Source of the DNA: Thioalkalivibrio sp. ALJT
GTDB lineage: Bacteria > Pseudomonadota > Gammaproteobacteria > Ectothiorhodospirales > Ectothiorhodospiraceae
Assembly: GCF_000381825.1 (NCBI RefSeq)
Contig: NZ_KB907127.1
Location: 81,082-145,081, forward strand
Reading direction: 5' to 3'
Length of the DNA stretch: 64,000 nucleotides
Each line of letters starts with the position of its first letter. Position 1 is the first letter of the stretch. The position numbers were made by a program, and so were the translations under genes. Shown in pieces: positions 19,685-29,239 of the stretch. Below the pieces are notes generated by a model that saw only the letters and a program-made list of their open reading frames with translations, did not search any database and was not told the origin of the DNA.

Positions 19685-21262
19685 TTACAGGCGGATCTCC
19701 ACGCGTTCGGCGCCCGGGGCGTCAATGCCGCGGTGCAGCAGCAGGGTGCCGCTGGCATTGAGCAGTTCGGTACTCAGCTGGCGAAAGCGCACCACCGTCT
19801 CGGTCAGGCGCAGGCGGCTCTCCAGCAGGTCGCGCTGGGCCTGGGCCACCGCCAGGGCGGTACCGGCCCCGACCCGAAAGCGGGTCTGTTCCACGCGCAG
19901 CAGTTCTTCCTGCAGTTCCACCGTTTCTTTCTGCGCCTGGATCTGTTCGCGCACGCGGGTGGCATCGAACCAGGTGGCGCGCACGTCCTCGATGGCCAGC
20001 TGCTCCAGGTTGGCCAGGGTCTCCTGGATCTGCTGGCGGGTCAGGCGCGAGCGGGTGTGCTTGGCCTCGGCCGCGCGATTGCCGATCGGCATCTCGAAGC
20101 GCAGGCCGGCGGCCAGGTCGTAACCGTCGCCCTGGCGGTCGCGCCAGGTGCGGCTGAAGCTGTCGGCGTAGCCGGACTGGCCCATGGTGACGAAGAAGTC
20201 CAGGCGCGGCAGCAGGCCGTTGCGGGTGCGCACCACCTCCAGCTGATTGCGCTGCACGCGCAGGCGGGTCTCGTTGAGGTCGGCGCGGTGGTCGCGGGCC
20301 AGGGCCACGTAGGCATCCAGTGGCTCCAGGGTGTAGCGCTCCAGCTCCGGCTCCGAGCGGGCCTCCAGCCGGGTATCCCAGAGCCCGCCGTTGTCGGCCT
20401 GCAGCAGGCGGGCCAGTGCGTCCTGGGCGCGGGCACGGTCGGCATGCGCGTCGATCAGGCCCTGGCGGCGCAGCGCCACCTCGGCGCGCGCGGATACGAC
20501 CTCGGTCTCCGGACGGTCGCCGGCCCGGATGCGGCGTTCGGTCTGGTCCAGCTGGGCGCGGGCGACCGCCAGGGCCTCCTCGAAGATGGCGATCTGTGCG
20601 TCGGCCAGTACCAGGTCCCAGTAGCGGCCCTCCACGTCCGTGATCAGCTGCTCCACGAAGCCGCGCACCTCGTATTCCGAGGCCTCCACGTCCAGGCTGG
20701 CCTGGCGCAGGCGCACCAGGTTGGACTCGATGCGGCCACCCCGGAGCAGGGCCTGGGTCAGGCTGAGCCCCGCGCGGGTGGTGAACTGCGGGGTGTCCAC
20801 GCGCGAACTGGAGGCGCGGGAACTGCGCAGCGAGACCGTCAGGTCGGTGCCGGTGGGCAGCGCCTGGGTGATCCCGGCCTCCCCGAAACGGCGGGTGGTC
20901 GTCACGGTGTCGGTCTCGCCGATCTGTTCCAGCTGGCGCACGCTCTGATCGCGGCTGATCTCCAGTTCGGCGAACAGCTCGGGGTCGAATACCGCACGCT
21001 CCTGGGCCTCGAAGGTGCCCTGGATGGCCGTTTGCAGGCGCTCGGCGCGCAGGCCGCGGTTGTTCTCCAGCGCGCGGGCGACGGCCTCCTCCAGCGACAG
21101 CCTCTCCTCCGCCACTGCCTCGCGCTCGAACGTGCGGGTGTCCAGCAGGGCCTCGGCGGGCAGCGACAGGCGCAGGCCCTCGGTGGCGTCCTGGGCGTCG
21201 GCGCCCTGGGCCGGGAGGGTCAGGGCGAGCGCGACGAGGCAGGTCAGCGTTTTTCTAGGCAT
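19685..21262 (-). CDS. TolC-family outer-membrane efflux protein
   Basis: A 525-residue outer-membrane factor with a signal peptide (residues 1-23) and two repeated TolC/OEP halves made of long helices with beta strands between. Typical patches are LSLEEAVARALENN and YWDLVLADAQI. The start overlaps the end of the RND pump gene by eight bases. Adaptor, pump and exit duct therefore lie in one operon on the minus strand. The duct could also serve the LapBC exporter, but that is only a possibility. The 652-residue frame antisense to it is a shadow. Confidence 0.9.
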   Translation of the reverse strand: MPRKTLTCLVALALTLPAQGADAQDATEGLRLSLPAEALLDTRTFEREAVAEERLSLEEAVARALENNRGLRAERLQTAIQGTFEAQERAVFDPELFAELEISRDQSVRQLEQIGETDTVTTTRRFGEAGITQALPTGTDLTVSLRSSRASSSRVDTPQFTTRAGLSLTQALLRGGRIESNLVRLRQASLDVEASEYEVRGFVEQLITDVEGRYWDLVLADAQIAIFEEALAVARAQLDQTERRIRAGDRPETEVVSARAEVALRRQGLIDAHADRARAQDALARLLQADNGGLWDTRLEARSEPELERYTLEPLDAYVALARDHRADLNETRLRVQRNQLEVVRTRNGLLPRLDFFVTMGQSGYADSFSRTWRDRQGDGYDLAAGLRFEMPIGNRAAEAKHTRSRLTRQQIQETLANLEQLAIEDVRATWFDATRVREQIQAQKETVELQEELLRVEQTRFRVGAGTALAVAQAQRDLLESRLRLTETVVRFRQLSTELLNASGTLLLHRGIDAPGAERVEIRL

Positions 21263-24200
21263 GTTCCGTGGCGACTCGGTAGACCGGTTGCGGGTGTTCG
21301 GCCCGGCGGTGGAACAGCAGGTACAGCGTCGGGATCAACACCAGGGTAATCAGGGTAGACGACAGCAGGCCGCCGATCACCACCCGCGCCATCGGGGCCT
21401 GGGCCTCGCCACCGTCGCCCATGCCGATCGCCAGCGGCGACAGAGCGAGGATGGTGGTCAGCGTGGTCATCAGGATCGGGCGCAGACGCTCGCCGGCCGC
21501 GGCCACGATCGCCGCGTTCAGTTCCATGCCGTCGTCGCGGTGGCGCCGGGCCATGCGGTCCACCAGCAGGATCGCGTTGTTCACCACGATCCCGACCAGC
21601 AGCAGGATGCCGATCAGTGACTGTACGTTGAGGGTGGTGTCAGTGACCAGCAGTGCGCCGGTCACGCCGATGAGCGCCAGCGGGATAGAGAACATCACGA
21701 TCAGCGGGTCGCGCAGGGATTCGTACAGGCTGGCCATGACCATGTACACCAGCAGGGTGGCCAGCAGGGTGCCCAGCAGCAGCTCGGAGAAGGCCGCCTC
21801 CTGTTCCTCGATATCGCCGGTGACCGAGAAGTCGATCTCCTCCGGCAGGGGGATATCCGCCAGGGCGGCACGCACGTCCGCCGCGACCTCGCCCAGCGAG
21901 CGGTCGCCGATATTGACGAACAGCGTGCTGATGCGCGCCTGCTCGCGGCGCTGGATGCTGTCGGGGCCCATCGCGGTTTCAAAGGAAACAAGGCTGCGCA
22001 GGGCGACGCGCTCGCCGTCCTCGCTGCGCACCGTCAGGTTCAGCAGGTCGTCCAGCGAACTCTGGTCGGCGTCGCGCAGCTGGACCCAGATACGGGTCTC
22101 ATCTCCGCCGGCGCGCAGCTGTCCGGCGCTGGAGCCGCCCAGCGCGGTCTCCAGGGTCTGGGCGATGGTACGCACGTCCACGCCCAGGTCGGCGGCGCGG
22201 GCGCGGTCGATGCGGGTGGCGAACTCGGGCTGGCCGCCGTCGGAGCCGACGCGGGTATCGGTCACGCCGGGGATGTCGGCCAGCGCGGCCTCGAACCGCT
22301 CGACCACCGCGTTCATCGTGGGCAGTTCGAAGCCACGGACCTCGATGGACAGGCTCTCCTCGTCCGCGCCGCGGCCGAAGCCACGGAAGAAGATCCCGCT
22401 GGAGGCGCGTACGCGGATCTCGACCCCGGGCGGGCTGCCCAGCGCCTCGCGCAGCGCGGCGGCGATGGCATCCGAGGAGCGGCTGCGGGTATCGCGCGAG
22501 CCGACCATCACGCGCATGTTGCCGGAGGCCGGCGAGGAGGCCCGGAACGCCGAGGCGCCGGAGCTGGAGACCAGATTCTGCAACTCCGGGACCTCGTCGC
22601 GGAGGATCGCCTCCAGTTCCGCCATGGTCGCGTACAGCTCGTTCAGGGGGGTCCCGGGTTCCATGCTGACATGCACCCGGATCTGGCCCTCGTCGGTGGC
22701 GGGCAGGAACTCGGTGCCGACGCCACGCAGGCCGACGAGGGCGAGCATCAACAGCAGCAGGCTGATGCCGATGACCATCCACGGCTGGGTCAGGGTGCGC
22801 CGCAGCAGGCCCTGGTAACGCCGTTCCATGCGCGCGAGGGCGCTGGTGTCGCGCCTGGGCATCGGTGCTCGGGCCATCAGCATCGGCACCAGGGTCAGGG
22901 CGACGATCAACGAGGCGGCCAGGGCAAACGCGACCACCGCCGCCAGTGGCTTGAACAGCTGTCCGGCCAGTTCCTCGGCGAAGAACAGCGGCAGGAAGAT
23001 GGCGATCGTGGTCAGGGTGCTGGCGACGATCGCGGGGGCGACGCGTCCGGTGCCGCTGATCGCGGCCTCGGCGGCGGTCTGTTCCGCGTGCTCTTCGCGT
23101 CTGCGGGCGATGCTCTCGATCACCACGATGGCGTTGTCCACCATCAGCCCCACGCCCAGCGCGATCCCGCCCATGGTCATCAGGTTGAGGGAGTGCCCGC
23201 CGAAGTAGACCAGGCCAAAGGTGGAGATCACCGCCAGCGGGATCGCGGTGGCTGCCACCAGCGTGTAGCGGATGTTGCGCAGGAACACGAGCAGCACCAG
23301 TACCGCCAGTGCGCTGCCGTAGAGGATGGCCTGGCCGACGTTGGTAATGGAGTTGCGGATGAACCCCGCCTCGTCGGTGATCGCGCGGATGTCGATCTGC
23401 GGAAAGTCGCGGTTCAGGCGCACCAGGTCGGCTTGCACCGCCTCGGAGACCTCGACCGTGTTGGCGTCGGCCAGCTTGCGCACGGCGAGCTGGACGCCTT
23501 CCTCTGCGTTGACCCGGAAGCGGCGGGTGACGCGCTGATGGGTATCGCGCACCTCCGCGACCTGGTGCAGGTAGGTCACGCCATCCTCGCTGCGCTGCAC
23601 GATGGTGTCGCGGACCTCGTCCACCGAGCGGAACTCGGCCGGGGTGCGCAGGCGGTACTCCCGCCGGCCGTCCATGATCGGCCCGCCGGGGGTGATCACG
23701 TTGGCGTCGCGGATGCGGTTGCGCAGGTCGTCCAGGCCCAGGTCGATGGCCTCGAGACGCTCCGGGTCCACCTCCACGCGGACCTCGCGCTCCAGCCCGC
23801 CAAAGGTATCCACCGCGGCGACGCCGGGGATGCGCTCCAGGCGCGGGGCGATGCGGTTGTCGATCAGGGTACGCAGGTGGATGGCGTCCAGCTGCGAGCC
23901 CACCCCCAGGCGCATGATGGGCGAGTCCTGGGTGTCGAACTGGCGCACCAGCGGGCGGTCGGCATCATCCGGCAGGCGGTCCTGGATGCGCGCCAGACGA
24001 TCGCGCAGGTCGTCCACGGCCTGGCGGATGTCCGTGCCCCAGGCGAAGTTGATGCGGACGTTGCTGTTGCCCTCGGCCGAGGTGGAACGGATCTCCTGGG
24101 CACCGGTGATCGCGGCCGCTGCCTGTTCCACCGGGCGCGTGACCAGTTGCTCGACCTCCTCGGCCCCGGCGTTGGGGTAGGAGGTCATCACCGTGACCAC

Positions 24201-24329
24201 GGGGTAGGTGATGTCGGGCAGCAGGTCCACCGGCAGGCGCGTCAGCGCGGTCAGCCCAAGGATGACCACGATCAGCGCCACCATGCTGGTCAGCACGGGG
24301 CGGTGGACGGTCAGGCGCGCGGGGTTCAC
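21255..24329 (-). CDS. RND efflux pump, inner-membrane permease
   Basis: The 1024-residue protein has the AcrB/MdtB layout: twelve membrane helices with two large periplasmic loops. The transmembrane relay segment reads ALGVGLMVDNAIVVIES, and the C-terminal half repeats the pattern with GILLLVGIVVNNAILLVD. It exports substrates from the periplasm and membrane, driven by protons. The substrate is not readable; the single Asp in helix 4 (VDN, where AcrB has two Asp) fits the non-metal HAE-type subgroup. Its ATG overlaps the adaptor stop by four bases (ATGA). Confidence 0.94.
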   Translation of the reverse strand: MNPARLTVHRPVLTSMVALIVVILGLTALTRLPVDLLPDITYPVVTVMTSYPNAGAEEVEQLVTRPVEQAAAAITGAQEIRSTSAEGNSNVRINFAWGTDIRQAVDDLRDRLARIQDRLPDDADRPLVRQFDTQDSPIMRLGVGSQLDAIHLRTLIDNRIAPRLERIPGVAAVDTFGGLEREVRVEVDPERLEAIDLGLDDLRNRIRDANVITPGGPIMDGRREYRLRTPAEFRSVDEVRDTIVQRSEDGVTYLHQVAEVRDTHQRVTRRFRVNAEEGVQLAVRKLADANTVEVSEAVQADLVRLNRDFPQIDIRAITDEAGFIRNSITNVGQAILYGSALAVLVLLVFLRNIRYTLVAATAIPLAVISTFGLVYFGGHSLNLMTMGGIALGVGLMVDNAIVVIESIARRREEHAEQTAAEAAISGTGRVAPAIVASTLTTIAIFLPLFFAEELAGQLFKPLAAVVAFALAASLIVALTLVPMLMARAPMPRRDTSALARMERRYQGLLRRTLTQPWMVIGISLLLLMLALVGLRGVGTEFLPATDEGQIRVHVSMEPGTPLNELYATMAELEAILRDEVPELQNLVSSSGASAFRASSPASGNMRVMVGSRDTRSRSSDAIAAALREALGSPPGVEIRVRASSGIFFRGFGRGADEESLSIEVRGFELPTMNAVVERFEAALADIPGVTDTRVGSDGGQPEFATRIDRARAADLGVDVRTIAQTLETALGGSSAGQLRAGGDETRIWVQLRDADQSSLDDLLNLTVRSEDGERVALRSLVSFETAMGPDSIQRREQARISTLFVNIGDRSLGEVAADVRAALADIPLPEEIDFSVTGDIEEQEAAFSELLLGTLLATLLVYMVMASLYESLRDPLIVMFSIPLALIGVTGALLVTDTTLNVQSLIGILLLVGIVVNNAILLVDRMARRHRDDGMELNAAIVAAAGERLRPILMTTLTTILALSPLAIGMGDGGEAQAPMARVVIGGLLSSTLITLVLIPTLYLLFHRRAEHPQPVYRVATEHA

Positions 24330-25546
24330 GGGGTCTGTGCCTCGTGCGCGTCATCGCGGTCGGGGATGCGGCCCGGTTCGCTCAGCCGCAGCGGGGTGCC
24401 GTCCGCAAGCAGGTGCTGGCCGAGGATCACGACCTCGGTGCCCGGCGGGAGATCGGGTTCCAGCAGCTCGACCCAGTCCCCGTCACGGACACCGGTGACT
24501 GCCTGATGGCGCCGGGCCGTTGGGCGCTCGCCACTGGGGTCCACGCTGAATACGGTGGGCCCGGCCTCGCGCTGGATGATCGCGTCGCGCGGGATGGCCC
24601 GCGCGCCGTCGCGCTGGCCCAGGGTGATCGCGGCCTCGACAAACATGCCCGGGCGCAGGCGGGCGTCGTCGTTGGGTAGTTCCACCTCGATCCGCGCCTG
24701 GCGCGAGCCGGGGCGGAACTCCGGTGCGATCCGCGCGATGGTCCCCGCGAACGCGGTGTCGGGGTAGGCGCCGGTGCGCACCTCGGCGGCCTGGCCGGGA
24801 GACAGGCGACCGTAGTCGGACTCCGTCACGGCCAGGATCGCCCGGACCGGCTGGAGCCGGACCAGTGCCAGCGCCGGTTCGCTGGCGCTGATGACGGCGC
24901 CTGGATCGACATACCGTTCCGCCACCCAGCGCGTGGCGCCGGGTGTATCCGCCTCGAGGCGGGCGTAGCCAAGCTGGATCTCGCGCGTACGCAGTGCGGA
25001 GCTTCGCTGCCGGATCTGCGATTCGGCAAGGGCCACTCGGGTCTGCGTCAGGGCCAGCTCGGTCTCGGCGGCCTCCAGCTCGGAACGCGAGGCGATCCCC
25101 TGGTCGCGCAGTTCCCGGGTGCGCTGCAGCTCGCGCCGGGACGCGTCGCGGCTGGCGATGGCCTCCGCCAGGCTGGCCTCGGCCACCTCCAGTTCCGCTA
25201 CGGCCTGGGCGAGGTCCTGCTCGAACTCCTCGGTATCCAGCTGCAGCAGGGGATCCCCCGGCTCCACGCGGTCCCCCAGATTGACGAAGACCTCGGAGAC
25301 CCGGCCGCCGACACGGGGTGTGATCTCGATGCGATCCGCGCCCTCGATGCTCCCGGTGAAGCGCCGGCGCTCGACCAGGTCACGGGTCTCGATGACGGCA
25401 ACTGCCACGGCTACCGGTCTCGTCTCGCCACTGCCGGGGCGACTGCCAGGCGTGGCATCGTCCTCCGGGGCGAGCAGCATCCAGCCCAGCACGCCGGCGG
25501 CCAGGATGAAGAGAACCGCGGTGATCAGGGTTGCGGGGCGGGGCAT
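24326..25546 (-). CDS. RND efflux periplasmic adaptor (membrane fusion protein)
   Basis: A 406-residue HlyD/AcrA-type adaptor. It has an N-terminal signal or anchor (residues 6-26), the lipoyl half-motif (GRVSEVFVNLGDRVEPGDPL), a helical hairpin and beta-barrel strands. It joins the RND pump to the outer-membrane duct. The start at 25546 opens directly onto the anchor sequence. The longer in-frame leader reaching to 26116 overlaps tspO on the other strand and is not real. It is the first gene of the adaptor-pump-duct operon. Confidence 0.92.
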   Translation of the reverse strand: MPRPATLITAVLFILAAGVLGWMLLAPEDDATPGSRPGSGETRPVAVAVAVIETRDLVERRRFTGSIEGADRIEITPRVGGRVSEVFVNLGDRVEPGDPLLQLDTEEFEQDLAQAVAELEVAEASLAEAIASRDASRRELQRTRELRDQGIASRSELEAAETELALTQTRVALAESQIRQRSSALRTREIQLGYARLEADTPGATRWVAERYVDPGAVISASEPALALVRLQPVRAILAVTESDYGRLSPGQAAEVRTGAYPDTAFAGTIARIAPEFRPGSRQARIEVELPNDDARLRPGMFVEAAITLGQRDGARAIPRDAIIQREAGPTVFSVDPSGERPTARRHQAVTGVRDGDWVELLEPDLPPGTEVVILGQHLLADGTPLRLSEPGRIPDRDDAHEAQTP

Positions 25547-25682
25547 TGCAGCTCGCTTTTGTTCGGGGTGGTCACGGGGAGTGTTGCGTGGTTCACTGAA
25601 TCCTGAATGAATTCGGTTCGGAATCCGGGCCTTGTTCGGGGCATCCTGCCTTGCGACCGCGAATCTCGAGGGGAATTCTGTA

Positions 25683-26198
25683 ATGACACGCGATACGCCC
25701 CATGCGTCGCATCCGCGACGGCGCTCTTTTGGTGGGGACATGCTCGGGCTGCTGGCCTGGATGGTACTGGTGTTTACCGTGGCGGGGCTGGGGGGCTGGG
25801 CCACCAGTCTTTCGGTGGGTGACTGGTACCCAACCCTGGCCCGGCCGCCGTTGAATCCGCCGGATGCGGTGTTCGGCCCGGTCTGGAGCGTGCTGTTCGG
25901 CCTGATGGGGCTGGCCGCCTGGCATGTGTGGCGCCGCGTGGGCCTGACCGGGGCACCGATCGCGCTGGGTCTGTTCCTGGCGCAGCTCGCACTGAACCTG
26001 GGCTGGTCGGTGCTTTTCTTCGGCCTGCAGCGCCCGGATCTGGCGCTCGCCGAGATCCTGATCCTGTGGCCGCTGATCCTCGCCACGTTGATCGCCTTCT
26101 GGCGCATCGACCGCATCGCCGGCGCGCTGCTGGTGCCCTACCTGCTGTGGGTCGGCTTCGCCATCTACCTCAATGCCGGCATCGTCTGGCTCAACTGA
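25683..26198 (+). CDS. tspO: TspO/MBR family tryptophan-rich sensory protein
   Basis: A 171-residue protein with five membrane helices and the TspO signatures WYPTLARPPLNPPDAVFGPV, then LNLGWSVLFFGL, then PYLLWVGFAIYLNAGIVWLN. TspO binds porphyrins and related ligands and, in purple bacteria, modulates tetrapyrrole or stress responses. The ATG at 25683 is preceded by GAGG. An N-terminal 25-residue cytoplasmic extension is longer than usual. It is divergent from the RND operon. Confidence 0.92.
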   Translation: MTRDTPHASHPRRRSFGGDMLGLLAWMVLVFTVAGLGGWATSLSVGDWYPTLARPPLNPPDAVFGPVWSVLFGLMGLAAWHVWRRVGLTGAPIALGLFLAQLALNLGWSVLFFGLQRPDLALAEILILWPLILATLIAFWRIDRIAGALLVPYLLWVGFAIYLNAGIVWLN

Positions 26199-26544
26199 TC
26201 GGTTGCCGCTGAAACCCGGTTCCACCACGAAGCGCACGTTGGCACGAAGAAGGGCAAGGGCTTCTAACCACAGAGTGCACGGAGGGCACAGAGGGAAAGA
26301 AGCGGCTCGGGCTTTCGGGGGGCGAAAGAGGACAGAACGCGCGATCGTGTTGATTGGACCTTCCTGCTTTTCAGTCTTAGCCCTTCTCCGTGTCCTCCGT
26401 GCACTCCGTGGTGAAATCGCCCTTGATCTTGACCTTCTTCGTGCCTGCGTGAGCTTCGTGGTGGAACCGGGTCTTGGTGGCCGGGTGTCATGCGCTGGTC
26501 ATTTGGGCGGGGTATCCTGACGCGATTTTTCGCGGGAGGGCGTT
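26199..26544. other. Gene-free stretch dominated by a palindromic repeat element
   Basis: Between tspO and the GAPDH gene I see no coding frame. Nearly all of it is the inverted-repeat element at 26214-26472. The last 70 bases hold the ribosome site (GGGAGGGC) and presumably the promoter of the arsenic pair. Confidence 0.7.
26214..26472. repeat. 259-bp imperfect palindromic repeat element
   Basis: A perfect 19-bp inverted repeat (ACCCGGTTCCACCACGAAG, 26214-26232, and its complement 26454-26472) closes a long imperfect palindrome. Inside it, motifs such as GCACGAAGAAGG and GAGTGCACGGAGG recur in both orientations. The CACGGAGG/CACAGAGG type of sequence is a common intergenic repeat of environmental proteobacteria. 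The whole could fold into one long hairpin. Confidence 0.7.
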
Positions 26545-27558
26545 ATGGCCGTACGGGTTGGCATCAACGGAATGGGGCGGATCGGCCGGCTCGCGCTGCG
26601 TGCGGCCTGGGATCGGGACGACCTCGAGATCGTGCATCTGAACGAGGTTGCGGCAGACGGTGCGGTCACCGGCCACCTGTTGGAGTTCGATTCGGTGCAC
26701 GGGCGCTGGGGTCGCGAGCCCGAGGCCGAAGCCGAGCAGATCCGCATCGACGGGCGCGAGCTGCGCCACACGAGCCATGCCGAGCCGGGGCAGGTGCCCT
26801 GGGACGAGTCGGATGTCGACATCGTGATCGATGCCACCGGCGCCTTCCGCACGATGAATACGCTGGAGCCGCATTTCACCCGGGGCGCGAAGCGCGTGGT
26901 GGTCGCCGCGCCGGTGAAGGACGAACGCGCAATGAACGTGGTGATGGGCGTCAACGAGGCCGCCTACGATCCGGCCCGGCATCATGTCGTCACCGCCGCC
27001 TCCTGCACCACCAATTGCCTGGCGCCATTGGTCAAGGTGCTGCACCCGGCACTGGAGATCCGCCACGGAACGATCCTGACGGTGCATGACATGACCGCCA
27101 CGCAGTCGCCGGTGGACCTGCCGCGCGACAACCTGCGCCGGGCCCGGGCCGCCGGCCTGAACCTGATCCCGACCACCACCGGGTCGGCGAAGGCGATCGG
27201 CGACATCTTCCCCGAGCTGAACGGGCGGCTGAACGGCCATGCCGTGCGCGTGCCCTTGATGAACGCCTCGCTGACGGATTTCACCTTCGAGGCCGCGCGC
27301 GAGACTTCTGCGGAGGAGGTCAACGAACTGCTGCGCGCGGCGGCCGCGGGCGAGCTCGCCGGCATCCTGGGCTTCGAGGAACGTCCGCTGGTCTCCAGCG
27401 ACTTCCGCACCGACTCGCGCTCGTCCATTGTCGATGCGCAGTCCACGATGGTGGTCGACGGGACGCAGGTGAAGGTCCTGGCCTGGTACGACAACGAGTG
27501 GGGTTACGCGAACCGGCTGGTGGAGCTGGTCGCGCGCGTGGCCCGGCTGGGCGTCTGA
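26545..27558 (+). CDS. ArsJ-associated glyceraldehyde-3-phosphate dehydrogenase
   Basis: A 337-residue GAPDH with Rossmann start [17 protein letters not shown] and active-site [11 protein letters not shown] (Cys154). Because it is followed after seven bases by arsJ, it is best read as the arsenic-linked form. That form uses arsenate in place of phosphate and makes 1-arseno-3-phosphoglycerate, which ArsJ exports. Gene order and the short gap support an operon. Sequence alone does not distinguish it from glycolytic Gap, and the link rests on context. Confidence 0.85.
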   Translation: MAVRVGINGMGRIGRLALRAAWDRDDLEIVHLNEVAADGAVTGHLLEFDSVHGRWGREPEAEAEQIRIDGRELRHTSHAEPGQVPWDESDVDIVIDATGAFRTMNTLEPHFTRGAKRVVVAAPVKDERAMNVVMGVNEAAYDPARHHVVTAASCTTNCLAPLVKVLHPALEIRHGTILTVHDMTATQSPVDLPRDNLRRARAAGLNLIPTTTGSAKAIGDIFPELNGRLNGHAVRVPLMNASLTDFTFEAARETSAEEVNELLRAAAAGELAGILGFEERPLVSSDFRTDSRSSIVDAQSTMVVDGTQVKVLAWYDNEWGYANRLVELVARVARLGV

Positions 27559-27565
27559 CGGCGGC

Positions 27566-28801
27566 GTGAGCGAAGGGGCCGAACAGCCGAATCCGGGCGC
27601 CCCGCCCACCCTGGGACTGGGCGCCTACGCGCGGATCACCGCGAACTACTGGGCGTTTACCGTCACCGACGGCGCGATCCGCATGCTGGTCGTGCTGTTC
27701 TTCCACCAGCTGGGCTACAGCCCGCTGGAGATCGCGTTCCTGTTCCTGTTCTACGAGCTGTTCGGGGTGATCACCAACCTGACCGGCGGCTGGCTCGCCG
27801 CGCGGCTGGGGGTGAACACGACGATGATCGCCGGGACCCTGCTGCAGGTCGCCGCACTGCTGATGCTCACGGTGCCGGAGGCCTGGCTGGGCGTGGCCTA
27901 TGTGATGTTCGCGCAGGCGCTGTCGGGCATCGCCAAGGACCTGAACAAGATGAGTGCGAAGTCCGGGGTGAAGCTGGTCGCCGGCGACGGCGAGGGGCGG
28001 CTGTTTCGCTGGGTGGCAGTGCTCACCGGCTCGAAGAACGCGCTGAAGGGGGTCGGCTTCTTCGTCGGTGGCGCGCTGCTGTATTCGGTCGGGTTCCAGA
28101 TGGCGCTGGTGATCCTGGCGGGAATGCTGGCCGTGGTGATGCTGTTCTCCATCGTCGGCCTGCCACGCGGGCTGGGTCGGGTCGGCGGCAAGCCGAAGTT
28201 CACCCGGATGTTCTCCAATTCCGCCGCAATCAACGTGCTCTCGGCGGCGCGGTTCTTCCTGTTCGGCGCGCGTGATGTCTGGTTCGTGGTCGCGCTGCCC
28301 GTGTTCCTCAGCTCCACGCTGGACTGGAACCACATGCAGGTGGGCGCGTTTCTGGCGCTGTGGGTGATCGGCTACGGCATCGTGCAGGCGTCGGTGCCGC
28401 GCCTGCTGGGCAAGGGCGGTGTGCATCCGACCGGCCTGACGGCGCGGCTCTGGGCGTTCATCCTGATGCTGTTGCCCATCGGTATCGTGATCGGCCTGGA
28501 GACGGGCCTGGACCCGGCCTGGGTGCTGATGGTCGGGCTGGGCGTGTTCGGCGTGGTGTTTGCGATCAACTCCGCCGTGCACTCCTTCCTGATCCTCGAC
28601 TACGCCGAGACCGACCGGGTCGCAATGAAGGTCGGCTTCTACTACATGGCCAACGCCGGTGGGCGTCTGGTCGGCACCGTCGCCTCCGGTGCCATCTTCA
28701 TGGTCTGGGGCCTGGAGGGCGCGCTGATCGCCTCCACCCTGTTCATCTTCGCCACCTGGATGATCTCCTCCCTGCTCCCCCGCGAGGCCGCACGCGCCTG
28801 A
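27566..28801 (+). CDS. arsJ: ArsJ organoarsenical efflux MFS transporter
   Basis: The 411-residue protein has about 12 membrane helices and strong ArsJ family patches: ITANYWAFTVTDGAIRMLVV, YSPLEIAFLFLFYELFG, and SGIAKDLNKMSAKSGVK. ArsJ exports 1-arseno-3-phosphoglycerate made by the neighbouring GAPDH, giving arsenate resistance. It begins at GTG 27566. No arsR regulator, arsC reductase or ACR3 pump is in the window, so either regulation is distant or the pair is constitutive. Confidence 0.92.
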   Translation: MSEGAEQPNPGAPPTLGLGAYARITANYWAFTVTDGAIRMLVVLFFHQLGYSPLEIAFLFLFYELFGVITNLTGGWLAARLGVNTTMIAGTLLQVAALLMLTVPEAWLGVAYVMFAQALSGIAKDLNKMSAKSGVKLVAGDGEGRLFRWVAVLTGSKNALKGVGFFVGGALLYSVGFQMALVILAGMLAVVMLFSIVGLPRGLGRVGGKPKFTRMFSNSAAINVLSAARFFLFGARDVWFVVALPVFLSSTLDWNHMQVGAFLALWVIGYGIVQASVPRLLGKGGVHPTGLTARLWAFILMLLPIGIVIGLETGLDPAWVLMVGLGVFGVVFAINSAVHSFLILDYAETDRVAMKVGFYYMANAGGRLVGTVASGAIFMVWGLEGALIASTLFIFATWMISSLLPREAARA

Positions 28802-28897
28802 TGCCGGCAAGGCTCGGTTGCCGTTGTCGAGAATCGTGCAGCGCTCGTTTTGTTGAGTGCACAGCTCGCAGAGAAGGGGCGTGCAGCAGGGTGGCGC

Positions 28898-28932
28898 TTG
28901 GATCGCCTGTGGCTCTTGGCATAAAATGCCAA
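28898..28932 (+). promoter_or_regulatory. parDE promoter with overlapping palindromic operator
   Basis: A -35 TTGGAT (28898-28903), an 18-base spacer and -10 TAAAAT (28922-28927) precede parD. A palindrome TTGGCAT-AAA-ATGCCAA (28916-28932) lies across the -10. Placement over the promoter is what an autorepressing antitoxin operator would show. Motif inference only. Confidence 0.55.
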
Positions 28933-28954
28933 TAGTGATGGACGGAGGTTAACC

Positions 28955-29236
28955 ATGCCTACACGAAACATTGTCCTGACGCCGGAGCAAAGCGGTTTTG
29001 TGGAGCAGCTGGTTCGATCCGGGCGCTACCAGAATGCCAGCGAGGTTCTGCGTGACGGGCTCCGCCTCGTACAGGCTCGTGAGCGTGAGCAGGAGGCGCG
29101 GCTGGAAGCCTTGCGGCGGGCGACTGCGGAAGGTATCGCGGACCTGGAGGCAGGCCGCTACGCCGAACTGGATACCGAGCGCGACCTCGATGCGCATTTG
29201 CAGGAACTGACAGAACAAGCCATCGCGAAGAGATAA
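28955..29236 (+). CDS. parD: ParD-like antitoxin
   Basis: A 93-residue protein with the ribbon-helix-helix start TRNIVLTPEQSGFVEQLVRS, the SEVLRDGLRLV patch typical of ParD/CC2985 antitoxins, then a charged C-terminal helix expected to wrap the toxin. It should neutralise the downstream ParE and repress its own promoter. GGAGG precedes the ATG. The toxin gene starts three bases after its stop. Confidence 0.85.
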   Translation: MPTRNIVLTPEQSGFVEQLVRSGRYQNASEVLRDGLRLVQAREREQEARLEALRRATAEGIADLEAGRYAELDTERDLDAHLQELTEQAIAKR

Positions 29237-29239
29237 GCC

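Noticed and set aside
19391..21349. 652-residue plus-strand frame across the TolC gene
   Set aside because: It is antisense to a clear TolC family protein, lacks family features, and is a GC-rich shadow.
24326..26116. 596-residue version of the RND adaptor
   Set aside because: The extra N-terminus overlaps tspO on the opposite strand; the signal anchor marks the start at 25546.
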